Shown here piece by piece: positions 36,859 through 48,326 of a stretch of DNA of 64,000 bases. Both the position numbers and the translations under genes were made by a program. How positions within the stretch are numbered: the first letter of the stretch is position 1; each line of letters starts with the position of its first letter. This stretch comes from Microbacterium sp. A20 (GTDB lineage Bacteria > Actinomycetota > Actinomycetes > Actinomycetales > Microbacteriaceae). The notes under the pieces were generated by a model. That model ran no database searches and was not told the origin of the DNA. It saw nothing but the letters and a program-made list of their open reading frames with translations. The stretch covers positions 82,942 through 146,941 of the forward strand of contig NZ_SSDF01000088.1 of assembly GCF_004794515.1 (NCBI RefSeq), written 5' to 3'.

Positions 36859-37107
36859 ATGGACTGGCGCGATAAGGCCGCCTGCCTGACTGTAGACCCC
36901 GAGCTGTTCTTCCCTGTGGGGAACACCGGCCCGGCCGTCGATCAGATCGAGAAGGCGAAGACCGTCTGCGCCACCTGCACGGTCACGGAGATCTGCCTGC
37001 AGTACGCACTGGAGACCAGTCAGGACTCCGGCGTCTGGGGCGGACTCTCCGAAGACGAGCGCCGCGCTCTGAAGCGTCGCGCCGCACGCGCCCGCCGCGC
37101 CTCCTGA
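36859..37107 (+). CDS. whiB1: WhiB1-like iron-sulfur transcription factor
   Basis: The 82-residue protein has the four cluster-ligating cysteines at 9, 37, 40 and 46, the beta-turn GVWGG at 58-62 and the basic C-terminus KRRAARARR. MDWRDKAAC and DPELFFPVGNTGPA closely follow mycobacterial WhiB1, which binds the primary sigma factor through a 4Fe-4S cluster and reacts with nitric oxide. A GAGG ribosome-binding site precedes ATG 36859. The convergent PdtaS-like kinase gene is the same neighbour as in M. tuberculosis. Confidence 0.93.
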   Translation: MDWRDKAACLTVDPELFFPVGNTGPAVDQIEKAKTVCATCTVTEICLQYALETSQDSGVWGGLSEDERRALKRRAARARRAS

Positions 37108-37113
37108 ACCTGC

Positions 37114-37153
37114 ACGAAAGCGGCCTGGGATCACGTTCTCAGGCCGCTTTCGT
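37114..37153. terminator. Bidirectional hairpin between whiB1 and the histidine kinase gene
   Basis: ACGAAAGCGGCCTG (37114-37127) pairs with CAGGCCGCTTTCGT (37140-37153), a 14-base perfect stem with a 12-base loop between converging genes. Confidence 0.85.
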
Positions 37154-37173
37154 CTGCCTCGGCTTCGGCCGGA

Positions 37174-38658
37174 TCAGCGGTCGAGCCAGCGCAGGGGGAT
37201 GTCGATGACCACCTCGGTGCCCTCGCCATCGCTTCCATGCCATTCGATGGTGCCGCCCAGCTCCCCCTGGATGAGCGTGCGGATGATCTGAGTGCCGAGG
37301 CCCTGACCGATCCGCCCCTCGGGGAGACCGAGCCCGGTGTCGCGCACGGTCACGCGGAGGTTCTCCTCGGTCCGCGCGGCATCGATGGTCACGATGCCCT
37401 CCTGGCCCGCGAGGCCGTGCTCGACGGCGTTCGTGACGACCTCGGTGAGGGCGAGGGCGAGAGGTGTCGCATACTCGCTCGGGAGCACCCCGAACCGCCC
37501 GGTCGACTGCGTGCGAGCGCGCGTGTTCGGTGCCGAGGCGACCTCGGCGACCAGCTTGAGCACGCGATGGAAGACCTCGTCGAAGTCGACCTTCTGCGTC
37601 AGCCCCTGAGCCAGTGTGTCGTGCACGACGGCGATCGCATCGACGCGGCGCATGGCCTGCGTGAGGGCATCGCGGGCTTCGTCGGAGTGCGTCCGCCGCG
37701 CCTGGATCCGCAGAAGCGACGCCACCGTCTGGAGGTTGTTCTTCACGCGGTGGTGGATCTCGCGGATCGTCGCATCCTTGGTGATGAGCTCCTGCTCCTG
37801 ATGGCGCAGCTCCGATACGTCGCGGCAGAGCACGATCGCGCCGATTCGCGTTCCGTGGTCCTTCAACGGGATCGCACGCAACGACACCGTCACGCCGCGC
37901 GCCTCGATGTCGGTGCGCCACGGAGCGCGACCGGTCACCACGACAGGCAGGGATTCGTCGACCTGTCTGGAGGGCGGCACGAGTCTGGTGGTGACCTCGG
38001 CGAGGGACTCCCCCTCGAGCTCGTCATCGAACCCCATGCGGTTGAAGGCCGACAGGGCGTTCGGGCTGGCAAACGTGCTGATCCCGTCGACGTCGATCCG
38101 GATGAGGCCGTCCGACGCGCGCGGAGCTCCACGGCGCGGTGAGGTCGGAGCGGTGAGGTCGGGGAAGCTCCCGTCCGCGATCATCCGGAAGAGGTCGTTC
38201 GCACACTCGTCGAACGTGATCTGCTGGCGAGACGGAGTGCGCAACTCGCCCAGGTTGGTGTGTCTGGTCACCACGCCGATCACCGTGGCTCCCGCATCGG
38301 CGCTGCGTCGTTCACTCACGATCGGCACGGCGCGCACCCGGGTGGGGGTCTCTTCGAACCAGTCCGGGGACGACGAGTCGACGATCTCGGCCGAATCGAA
38401 GGCGCCCTGGACCTGCGTGCGCCACTGCGGTCGCACCCGCTCACCGACGATGTCGCGGTAGAACAGCGTCGCCGCACCGCTCGGTCGCGCGTGAGCGACC
38501 GCGATGAAGGTACCGTCCTCCGTCTGGATCCAGATGACGATGTCCGCCGACGCGAGATCGGCGAGGAGCTGCCCGTCACCGGCGAGTCGGTGCAGCCACT
38601 CGACGTCGCTGTCGGTCAGGAGGCCCTGGGCATGGGCGAGGTCGCTGAGGGTTGACAC
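37174..38658 (-). CDS. PdtaS-like sensor histidine kinase (HisKA_2 family)
   Basis: The 494-residue cytosolic kinase has no membrane span. An N-terminal GAF-like domain (about 10-160) is followed by a PAS domain (about 175-285), then a HisKA_2 dimerisation helix with EIHHRVKNNLQ (phospho-His near 303). The ATP-binding domain has EVVTNAVEHG and DTGLGLPEG. This matches PdtaS (Rv3220c), which phosphorylates the ANTAR regulator PdtaR and controls RNA-binding antitermination. PdtaR is not encoded in this window. The neighbour whiB1 supports orthology. Confidence 0.88.
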   Translation of the reverse strand: MSTLSDLAHAQGLLTDSDVEWLHRLAGDGQLLADLASADIVIWIQTEDGTFIAVAHARPSGAATLFYRDIVGERVRPQWRTQVQGAFDSAEIVDSSSPDWFEETPTRVRAVPIVSERRSADAGATVIGVVTRHTNLGELRTPSRQQITFDECANDLFRMIADGSFPDLTAPTSPRRGAPRASDGLIRIDVDGISTFASPNALSAFNRMGFDDELEGESLAEVTTRLVPPSRQVDESLPVVVTGRAPWRTDIEARGVTVSLRAIPLKDHGTRIGAIVLCRDVSELRHQEQELITKDATIREIHHRVKNNLQTVASLLRIQARRTHSDEARDALTQAMRRVDAIAVVHDTLAQGLTQKVDFDEVFHRVLKLVAEVASAPNTRARTQSTGRFGVLPSEYATPLALALTEVVTNAVEHGLAGQEGIVTIDAARTEENLRVTVRDTGLGLPEGRIGQGLGTQIIRTLIQGELGGTIEWHGSDGEGTEVVIDIPLRWLDR

Positions 38659-38682
38659 CAGACCAGCCTACGGTGAGATCCC

Positions 38683-39069
38683 TCAGAGCACTGCCAAGGA
38701 GGTCGCGCGCCAACGCCGATCGATGCCGTCGAGACGGATCGCGACCGCACGCGTGCGGCCCGGCCCCGCCACCACGACGACGGCCTCGATAACCCCGTCG
38801 GTCGGCTCGGCGACTCGCAGCGATCTGATCGCGAATGTCGGTCGTGCAGGGGCGACACCCCGCGCACTGCGAGCCCTCGCCGAGAGGTTGGCCCTGGTGA
38901 CCAGACTCCGATATGCGTCCTCGCTGAACCACCGGGCGAGCTGCTCGACCTCCCTGACCCCGGCGAGCGCCTCGAGGACGCCGGTGGTGAGGCTGCGCAG
39001 AAGCGGGGCGGGGTCGGGAAGCTCGCTGGTCGGTGTGGGCTGGGCGGCGAAGTACTCGTGAGGCATCAT
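38683..39069 (-). CDS. Rv3235-family protein (DUF6459-like)
   Basis: The 128-residue protein begins with a proline-rich segment, then LTTGVLEALAGVREVEQLARWFSEDAY, and ends with a beta-rich region containing VAIRLDGIDRRWRATSLAVL. This is the small actinobacterial family named after Rv3235, found near secA. Its biochemical role is unknown. There is no signal peptide or catalytic motif. It runs in the same direction as the kinase gene 24 bases away. Confidence 0.7.
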   Translation of the reverse strand: MMPHEYFAAQPTPTSELPDPAPLLRSLTTGVLEALAGVREVEQLARWFSEDAYRSLVTRANLSARARSARGVAPARPTFAIRSLRVAEPTDGVIEAVVVVAGPGRTRAVAIRLDGIDRRWRATSLAVL

Positions 39070-39198
39070 GTCGAACTCTCGGTCGGGGAGGTCTGAAGTT
39101 CGTCAGTACAGCACCGCGGCGCCCGGCGAGGGTGCCGTTTCGAGGAAGTATGTGGATAACTCGTACGTGACACCTGGCCGTCGCCTACGCTCTGTCGG

Positions 39199-39822
39199 GT
39201 GCACTGGGACCGTCTGTTCGAAGACCTCGAAGGCCAGCTCGCGTCGGACTGGGAGGCGGAGCGTGCCGTGCTCGACGCCGAGTCCGAGCGCCTGCGGATC
39301 GCGAAACTGGACCTGCGCGCTCGCCTCCGGACGTTGTGCAGCACCGGCACCGACGCGACGATCGACCTCGTGGACGGACGACGGCTGCCTATCACGCTCC
39401 AGGCACTCGGAGCGGACTGGCTCGCCGTGGCCTCACGCGATGTCGGCGGCGCCCCACACGCGTCGGGCCCGACAGCATCGGCGCTGATCCTCCCCCTGCA
39501 CGCCGTCGCCGGCATCACGACCGATCACGGCACGGTCCTCGCGAGCCTCGATGACTCTGCGACCGGGGCGCACCCGCTTCGCGAGCGCATGACGCTCGGA
39601 TTCGTCCTGCGGGATCTCGCTCGACGGCGGATCCCCGTTCACATCAGCGTGCGCGTCGGCGACGATGTGCACGGCACGATCGACCGCGCGGCGGCGGATC
39701 ACCTCGATCTGGCGCTGCACGATCCGGGGCAGGCGCGTCTCGCCGGAGCTGTGCGCGGCTTCCGCATCATCCCGTTCTCGACACTCGTCGCCGTACGCAC
39801 ACCCGGAGATCAGTTGCGGTGA
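39199..39822 (+). CDS. Conserved hypothetical protein, Microbacteriaceae type
   Basis: The 207-residue protein starts at GTG 39199 (HWDRLFEDLEGQLAS). A charged N-terminal helix, rich in Glu and Arg, precedes a beta-rich region with ATIDLVDGRRLPITLQALGADWLAVA and VRVGDDVHGTIDRAAADHLDL, suggesting two small beta-barrel repeats. No family function is known to me. Its last 13 bases overlap the tail of the converging helix-turn-helix gene. Confidence 0.7.
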   Translation: MHWDRLFEDLEGQLASDWEAERAVLDAESERLRIAKLDLRARLRTLCSTGTDATIDLVDGRRLPITLQALGADWLAVASRDVGGAPHASGPTASALILPLHAVAGITTDHGTVLASLDDSATGAHPLRERMTLGFVLRDLARRRIPVHISVRVGDDVHGTIDRAAADHLDLALHDPGQARLAGAVRGFRIIPFSTLVAVRTPGDQLR

Positions 39823-40103
39823 GCGGAGGAGGTACCCCAGACCTCGGGGAAGCTTGCGACCTGCGACTGTCTCCACAACGCCATACGGCGGGCGATCTCC
39901 GATTCCTCCGCCAGGTAGCCCTCGAGACACGACTCCTCCACCCGCCAGCGGGGAGGCGACCCGAGCTGTGCGCCGCGGAGCCTTCCTTCGTGGAGGAGGG
40001 CGATCACCTCGTCCACACCGATGCTCAGGAGTTCAGCCACCTGCGCAGGGGCGAGGAATCGCGACGCGGGCCGGGTCGGGGGTGCCATCCCCCCATTCTC
40101 CAT
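39810..40103 (-). CDS. Excisionase/BldC-type helix-turn-helix protein
   Basis: The 97-residue protein has an N-terminal MerR-like winged helix: FLAPAQVAELLSIGVDEVIALL, then GRLRGAQLGSPPRWRVEES. This is the HTH_17 arrangement of BldC and excisionases. A Ser-rich C-terminus follows. No phage or integrase genes are nearby, so a chromosomal regulatory role is more likely than excision. It is divergent from the SAF-domain gene. Confidence 0.8.
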   Translation of the reverse strand: MENGGMAPPTRPASRFLAPAQVAELLSIGVDEVIALLHEGRLRGAQLGSPPRWRVEESCLEGYLAEESEIARRMALWRQSQVASFPEVWGTSSAHRN

Positions 40104-40186
40104 GACGGCATCGCGGGGGATCCGGCGCTCTGCTGTCCTGTGGATAACCGGCGGTGCTGGTCCGGGATTTCTGTGACGATATCGCC

Positions 40187-40810
40187 ATGGCTACCCATCC
40201 CCGCCCTCGGCGCGCGTTCTGGGGCGACACCCGATTTCTCATCGGCATCGCCCTGGTGGCGCTCTCCATCACCGCGGTCTGGCTCATCATCACCGCATCC
40301 GACCATGCGCGGCCGGTGCTCCGAGCCGACCGCACGATCGTGCAGGGCGAGCCCCTGACATCCGACGATTTCCAGGTGATCGAGGTGGGGCTGGGGCTGT
40401 CTGCCGAGGACTACCTCGGACCCGAAGATCTGCAGCCCGGTCAGATCGCCGCGCGCACGCTCACGAAGGGTGAGATCCTGCCGGCGACCGCGCTGGCGGA
40501 TGCCGATCAGACCCGCAGCACCACCATCGTGATCGAGAGCAGCACCGGGATCCCCGGAGAAGTACAGGCCGGGACGGTCGTCGACGTCTGGTCCGCGGCT
40601 CTGCTCGACGACGGTCGCTCCTACGACACTCCACGAATCCTCGTCACCGATGTGACCGTCCGCGACGTGATCGAGCCCGACGGCATGCTTGCCGACGCCG
40701 TGTCGGCCCGGCTCGAACTCGTGATCGACACGAGCGATGCGGCCGATGTGCTCGCCGCCATCACCGGAGGGGCATCGCTCTCCGTCCTCCCGGTCGGCGC
40801 CGGCTCGTGA
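40187..40810 (+). CDS. SAF-domain membrane protein (CpaB/RcpC-like)
   Basis: The 207-residue protein has one N-terminal membrane span (about 13-36) and an extracytoplasmic SAF domain: LRADRTIVQGEPLTSDDFQV, LGPEDLQPGQIAARTLTKGE. Proteins of this type include CpaB/RcpC of Flp pilus assembly. A remaining domain (about 110-207) has GIPGEVQAGTVVDVW and a stretch that may bind partner proteins. Its stop overlaps the GTG of the MinD-like gene, so they are coupled. No pilin, CpaF or TadB/C genes follow here. Confidence 0.8.
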   Translation: MATHPRPRRAFWGDTRFLIGIALVALSITAVWLIITASDHARPVLRADRTIVQGEPLTSDDFQVIEVGLGLSAEDYLGPEDLQPGQIAARTLTKGEILPATALADADQTRSTTIVIESSTGIPGEVQAGTVVDVWSAALLDDGRSYDTPRILVTDVTVRDVIEPDGMLADAVSARLELVIDTSDAADVLAAITGGASLSVLPVGAGS

Positions 40811-42054
40811 CAGCTGTCGTCGTGGCGATCCCGGAGCCCCGCGCCAGTGAGCTGGCCGCGGAACTGGAGCTCAAGGGGATCCGGGTCCTCGCCGTCCTCC
40901 CGGTGCCCACCGGTGAGATCGACCTCCCACGCGATGCAGAGGCGATCATCGTCACCGCCGCGCGCGCAGTGCTGTCGGCCGAGCTGGTGTCCACCTGCGA
41001 CCGAGCGGGGGTCCGCATCCTCCCGCTCGGAGGTGCCGACAGCCGACTGCTCGGGCGGCTCGGATTATCCGCCGCTTTGCCTCCCGAAGCAGCCGGCTGG
41101 GAAGTCGCGGCGGCGCTGGGTGCCGACGTCTCCCCCGAGCCCGCACGACGGTCACTCCCTCCGCACCGCATCATCGCCGTGTGGGGGTCGCACGGGGCAC
41201 CGGGGCGTTCCACGATCGCCGTCGAACTCGCCGTGGAGCTCGCGCGATCCGGGCGCAGCGTCGCTCTCGTCGATGCCGACACCGTGGCTCCATCGCTCGC
41301 GCTGCGGCTGGGGCTCAGCGACGACGCACCCGGCATCGCGGCTGCCTGCCGTCGCGCCGAGCGCGGCGCCCTCGACTCGACGGAGTTGACGCGGCTCGCC
41401 ACGACGTTGCAGAGCGGCAGCGGCGAGGCCGTCGAAGTGCTCGCCGGCATAAACCGCCCGAGCCGGTGGCCCGAGCTGGGTTCGGCGCGCCTTCGAATGG
41501 CGTTGAGCGCCTGCCGTGCATGGATGGAAGAGACGGTCGTCGATGTGGCTGGAGCCTTCGACGCGGACGATGAGGTGACCTTCGACATCGCCGGACCCCG
41601 CCGCCACGCCGCGACGACGGCGACGCTGAGCGAAGCGGATCTGATCGTCGCCGTGGCAGCAGCGGACCCACTGGGGATCAGCCGCTTCCTCCGGGACTAC
41701 GCGGAAGTCCGGCGTCTCACCGCACCGACGCCGGTGTCGGTCGTCATCAATCAGGTGCGCCCGGGGCCGCTCGGGATCGACGCCCGCGGGCAGGTGCGGC
41801 GCACGCTCGAGCGGTTCGCCGGCATCACGGAGGTCACGTTCCTCCCGTTCGACCAGCGTGCTGCCGATGCCGCGTTGCTGCATGCCCGTCCGATCACGGA
41901 TGTCACACCGCGTTCGACACTCGTGGCGGGTATCCGAGGGCTCGCGGCGGCTCTTTCTCCCGCCGATGCGGAGCCCGCTACTGACGGTAGCTTGCGAGGA
42001 AGTTCCCGAGTCGCTCGACGGCTTCACTCAGTACTCGGGGCTCGGGGAGCGTGA
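40807..42054 (+). CDS. CpaE/MinD-like P-loop protein with degenerate Walker A
   Basis: The 415-residue protein starts at GTG 40807. An N-terminal receiver-like region (about 1-110) precedes a MinD-type domain (about 118-400) with IIAVWGSHGAPGRSTIAVEL and VALVDADTVAPSLALRLGL. Both lysines of the deviant Walker A (KGGxGKT) are replaced: Ser128 and Arg134. Asp in DAD and VVDVAG remain. Ssd and TadZ/CpaE proteins show related changes. ATPase activity is doubtful; a positioning or scaffold role is inferred. The last 77 bases overlap the tail of the converging aminotransferase gene. Confidence 0.8.
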   Translation: MTAVVVAIPEPRASELAAELELKGIRVLAVLPVPTGEIDLPRDAEAIIVTAARAVLSAELVSTCDRAGVRILPLGGADSRLLGRLGLSAALPPEAAGWEVAAALGADVSPEPARRSLPPHRIIAVWGSHGAPGRSTIAVELAVELARSGRSVALVDADTVAPSLALRLGLSDDAPGIAAACRRAERGALDSTELTRLATTLQSGSGEAVEVLAGINRPSRWPELGSARLRMALSACRAWMEETVVDVAGAFDADDEVTFDIAGPRRHAATTATLSEADLIVAVAAADPLGISRFLRDYAEVRRLTAPTPVSVVINQVRPGPLGIDARGQVRRTLERFAGITEVTFLPFDQRAADAALLHARPITDVTPRSTLVAGIRGLAAALSPADAEPATDGSLRGSSRVARRLHSVLGARGA

Positions 42055-43204
42055 CGAGCCGGAGGTGGTCCGGAGTCGCCCAGTTGAAACCGGTCCCCTG
42101 CACCAGGAGGATGTGCTCCGAGACGAGCAGATCGTAGACCAGGCGAGCATCGTCTCTGATCTCGTGCACGTTCGGGTCGAGCCGAGGGAAGGCGTACAGC
42201 GCCCCCTGCGGTTTGACGCACGAGACCCCCGGAATCGACTCGAGCCCCTCCCACGCGATGTCGCGCTGCTCGTGCAGTCGACCGGTCGGGGCGATCAGCG
42301 CGTCGATGGACTGCACGCCAGAGAGCGCCGCCTGCACCGCGTGCTGGGCGGGCACGTTCGGGCACAGTCGTGTCGAGGCCAGCAACGTGATCCCCTCGAG
42401 GAATCCCTTGGCGTGGCCCTGCGGACCCGTGATGACCATCCAACCCGATCGATAGCCCGCGACTCGGTAGGTCTTGGACAACCCGTTGAACGTCAGGCAC
42501 AGCAGATCGGGGGCGAGCGTCGCGGTGGGGATGTGGACGGCACCGTCGAACAGAATGCGATCGTAGATCTCATCCGACAGCAGCAGCAGCTCATGTTCCC
42601 GAGCGATCTGCACGAGCCCTTCGAGGATCTTGCGCGAGTACACGACGCCGGTGGGGTTGTTCGGGTTGATGATCACGAGAGCTTTGGTGCGCGGCGTGAT
42701 CTTCGAGCGGATGTCCTCGAGGTCGGGCTGCCACTCGTCATCCTCGTCGCACAGATAATGCACGGGCGTACCGCCTGCGAGGCTGGTCATCGCCGTCCAC
42801 AGCGGATAGTCCGGTGCAGGGATGAGCACTTCGTCGCCCTCGTCGAGCAGCGCCTGCATCGTCATGGTGATGAGCTCGGAGACCCCGTTGCCGAGATAGA
42901 CGTCATCCGGGTCGAAACGAGGGAAGCCCTCGATCTGCTCGTAGCGGCTCACGACCGCACGGCGAGCAGAGATGATGCCCTTGCTGTCGCTGTAACCGTG
43001 CGCGGATGGAAGAGCCGCGAGCATGTCATGCACGATCTGGTGGGGAGCGTCGAAGCCGAAGATCGCGGGATTCCCGGTGTTCAGCTTGAGGATCTTGTGG
43101 CCCTCGGCCTCCAGACGCGCCGCCTCGACGAGGGCGTTTCCGCGGATCTCGTACAGGACGTTCTTGAGCTTCGACGACTGGTCGAAGTTGCGCGTTGGGG
43201 TCAT
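41978..43204 (-). CDS. Pyridoxal phosphate-dependent aminotransferase, AlaT-like
   Basis: The 408-residue class I/II aminotransferase has ILKLNTGNPAIFGFD at the start, YLGNGVSELITMTMQALLD, IINPNNPTGVVYS, and FNGLSKTYRVAGYRSGWM with the PLP-binding Lys. The architecture matches AlaT/AlaA alanine-valine aminotransferases linking pyruvate with amino-acid pools. Family length is about 405. A secA terminator-like hairpin lies just upstream. Confidence 0.9.
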   Translation of the reverse strand: MTPTRNFDQSSKLKNVLYEIRGNALVEAARLEAEGHKILKLNTGNPAIFGFDAPHQIVHDMLAALPSAHGYSDSKGIISARRAVVSRYEQIEGFPRFDPDDVYLGNGVSELITMTMQALLDEGDEVLIPAPDYPLWTAMTSLAGGTPVHYLCDEDDEWQPDLEDIRSKITPRTKALVIINPNNPTGVVYSRKILEGLVQIAREHELLLLSDEIYDRILFDGAVHIPTATLAPDLLCLTFNGLSKTYRVAGYRSGWMVITGPQGHAKGFLEGITLLASTRLCPNVPAQHAVQAALSGVQSIDALIAPTGRLHEQRDIAWEGLESIPGVSCVKPQGALYAFPRLDPNVHEIRDDARLVYDLLVSEHILLVQGTGFNWATPDHLRLVTLPEPRVLSEAVERLGNFLASYRQ

Positions 43205-43226
43205 CGGCCAAGCCTACAGCGACGAA

Positions 43227-43258
43227 AGGAGGGCCAATCCACGTGGACTGGCCCTCCT
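43227..43258. terminator. Near-perfect palindrome after secA
   Basis: AGGAGGGCCA (43227-43236) pairs with TGGCCCTCCT (43249-43258), with inner TCCACGTGGA extending the stem except for one mismatch. It lies 12 bases past the secA stop and just upstream of the aminotransferase start, so it should end secA transcription. Confidence 0.75.
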
Positions 43259-43269
43259 CTGCGCTGGAG

Positions 43270-46068
<2,799 letters not shown>

Positions 46069-46198
46069 GGATGTCATCTCCCTGTCAGTGGGTAAATCGC
46101 CGGCCATCGGTGAACCCGACGCCAGGCATACTTTGCCATGTTACCGGTCTGTGACCTGCACGTCGCCTGCACGAGACTCCCGCACGAGGATTCGGATG

Positions 46199-46226
46199 GT
46201 TACCGAGTATGCATATACTCGGTAAC
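46199..46226. promoter_or_regulatory. PadR operator: 12-4-12 palindrome over a promoter
   Basis: GTTACCGAGTAT (46199-46210) and ATACTCGGTAAC (46215-46226) are exact inverted repeats with spacer GCAT. The right arm includes TATACT (46214-46219), a good -10 hexamer. The site lies 29 bases before the padR start codon. PadR regulators often repress themselves from such sites, so autoregulation is the simplest reading. Confidence 0.75.
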
Positions 46227-46255
46227 GCATTCGAGCGACAATCAGGGAGCACACC

Positions 46256-46876
46256 ATGTCGGTACGTCAGAGCCTGCTCGCGATCCTCGATCAGGGCCCC
46301 TGTTACGGCTACCAGCTGCGGCACGAATTCGACCGACGCACCGGCTCCACCTGGCCACTGAACGTCGGACAGATCTACAACACCCTCGAGAGGCTCGAGC
46401 GTGACGCTCTCGTGGAGCGGGGCGACGCCGACGAGCATGGTCACGTGTACTGGCAGATCACCGATGCCGGCTCCGCCGAGGTCGCCCACTGGCTCTCCTC
46501 CCCCGTGGTGCGGACGCAGGCGACGCGGGATGAGCTCGCGATCAAGCTCGCGGTCGCCGCGACGATGCCTGGAGTCGACGTCGCGGCGGTCATCGAATCA
46601 CAGCGCACGGCCTCACTGCGTCAACTGCAGTCGCTGCAGCACGCGAAGTACGCCGGCGGCGACGCGGACGGTCCGGAGGAGCTCTCCTGGGCCCTGGTCG
46701 TCGATTCGATGATCTTCGCCGCTGAGGCCGAGGTGCGCTGGCTCGACCACGCGGAACAACGTCTCGGCTCGCACCCGCGACACGCGATGGCGCTCGAACT
46801 CGCGACCGAGCGGCCCAAGCGCGGGCGGCCCGCGAAGACCGGAACCGCACTCGCGGGTGCCGCACCGTCGCTGTGA
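46256..46876 (+). CDS. PadR-family transcriptional regulator
   Basis: The 206-residue protein has an N-terminal winged helix: SLLAILDQGPCYGYQLRHEF, LNVGQIYNTLERLERDALV, and the wing VYWQITDAG. A C-terminal helical dimerisation domain follows, then a basic tail KRGRPAKTG like an AT-hook. The upstream palindrome at 46199-46226 is the likely autoregulatory operator. PadR genes usually regulate a transporter; none is adjacent, and the next gene is separately placed after about 95 bases. Confidence 0.88.
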   Translation: MSVRQSLLAILDQGPCYGYQLRHEFDRRTGSTWPLNVGQIYNTLERLERDALVERGDADEHGHVYWQITDAGSAEVAHWLSSPVVRTQATRDELAIKLAVAATMPGVDVAAVIESQRTASLRQLQSLQHAKYAGGDADGPEELSWALVVDSMIFAAEAEVRWLDHAEQRLGSHPRHAMALELATERPKRGRPAKTGTALAGAAPSL

Positions 46877-46972
46877 GCGACGAGACGGTCGCGTGACGTG
46901 CCCTGAGCGAACAGCGCCGGCCCGAAGCGTATGCTCAGCCACCGCCGCTGCCCAAGAAACTAGGATCGAGCC

Positions 46973-48298
46973 ATGGCTGGATTTTGGGGCAGACGCAAAC
47001 GCGAACAGGAAGAGCTCGCCGCACAGGACGCCGATCTGGCGCGTCGCGCCGAGCAGGCACTGGTCGGCGCGGATGAGCGGATCCGCACGACGTCGGACGA
47101 GCTCTCCTTCGCCGAAGCCGAGCTCGGTGAGTCGCTGACCGCCGATCTGCGCAAGGCTCTCACCGCGGTGCGCACCCACCTGCGCGAGGCGTTCCAGCTG
47201 CACCAGTTGAACCATGATGAGATCCCCGACACGGCCGAGGAGCTGCGCACCCGGAACGCGCGCATCCTGCAGCTGTGCGACTGGGCTCAAGACCTTCTCG
47301 ACGAGAAGACCTCCGTCCTCGCAGAATCCGTGGCCAAGGTGCGCCGCGCACCCGAGATCATCGCGCAGGTTCGGGCGGACGCTGCCGAGCTCAGCACACG
47401 CATCCCCCAGACCAACGAAGCCGTCGCACGCCTCTCGGCTCGCTACGCAGACTCCGCGATGCACCAGATCACGGCCAGCGCGGCCGAGGCCGAGCAGCTC
47501 ATCCGCTTCGCCACCCACAGCGCCGACATCTCCGAGCGCCGTCGTGCGGCCAAGCAGAACGAAGAGGCGAACGTCGCCCTCGAGACGGCCACCGAGGCCA
47601 CGCGGCGCGCATCCGCGCTCCTCGATGCGGTCGAGGACTTCGAGATCGAGGCGCTCCGCGCGGAGTCCACCCTCGCCGAAGTCGTGGCCGACTCCCGCGG
47701 CGACCTCATCGCCGCACGCAACGCGCCCGCGGTACCCGCCGTCGCAGAAGCCGTCGCCGCGCTCCAGGCCGCTCTCGCCGCCCTCACCCCGTCCGGCCAG
47801 CCCAACGACCCGTTCGCCGAGCTCTCCCAGTTGCGCGACGCCAACTCCGCGCTCGACGAAGCCATCGCCAAAGCCCGCCACCGCGCCGAGAACCCGCTCC
47901 CGAGCATCGCGCAGGTGCAGCACGCGATCGATGACGCTGACCGCCAACTCGGCGTCGCCCGCGGTCTCATCGCCGGCCATCGCGGGTGGATCGGCGCCGA
48001 TGCGCGCACGCGCCTCGCCGAGGCGGAGCGACTCCGCGTCGATGTCTCCGACCTCCTTCCGGCGGAAGACACGCGCGAAGCGGCCCTCGTGCAGGCTCGT
48101 CGCGTCGCGCATCTCGCCTCCGAGGCGCTCCAGCTCGCCCAGCGCGACATCGACTCTTCCCGCCCTCGGGATCAGGACTGGGGCGGCGGTGGCGGTTGGG
48201 GAGGCGGACCGCGGCGCGGCGGTGGGGGCGGCGACATCGCATCCGGCATCCTCGGTGGCCTCGTGATCGGAAGCCTCCTCGACGGAATCTTCGACTGA
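46973..48298 (+). CDS. Coiled-coil protein resembling the C-terminal part of TPM-domain proteins
   Basis: The 441-residue protein is almost entirely helical and Ala/Glu-rich (about 1-385), followed by a Trp/Gly-rich linker and a C-terminal DIASGILGGLVIGSLLDGIFD segment. Actinobacterial TPM-domain proteins have this same helical and Gly-rich tail behind a signal peptide and TPM domain; here both are missing. The start MAGFWGRRKREQEELAAQ has a good context, so this is a genuine short form rather than a fragment. It is probably cytosolic and membrane-associated by its tail. Function unknown. Confidence 0.7.
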   Translation: MAGFWGRRKREQEELAAQDADLARRAEQALVGADERIRTTSDELSFAEAELGESLTADLRKALTAVRTHLREAFQLHQLNHDEIPDTAEELRTRNARILQLCDWAQDLLDEKTSVLAESVAKVRRAPEIIAQVRADAAELSTRIPQTNEAVARLSARYADSAMHQITASAAEAEQLIRFATHSADISERRRAAKQNEEANVALETATEATRRASALLDAVEDFEIEALRAESTLAEVVADSRGDLIAARNAPAVPAVAEAVAALQAALAALTPSGQPNDPFAELSQLRDANSALDEAIAKARHRAENPLPSIAQVQHAIDDADRQLGVARGLIAGHRGWIGADARTRLAEAERLRVDVSDLLPAEDTREAALVQARRVAHLASEALQLAQRDIDSSRPRDQDWGGGGGWGGGPRRGGGGGDIASGILGGLVIGSLLDGIFD

Positions 48299-48326
48299 CG
48301 TACCACGCCCGCGGCACCACGACGTC

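Noticed and set aside
39810..40103. Helix-turn-helix protein as a phage excisionase
   Set aside because: No integrase or phage gene is nearby; BldC-type chromosomal regulators share the same fold.
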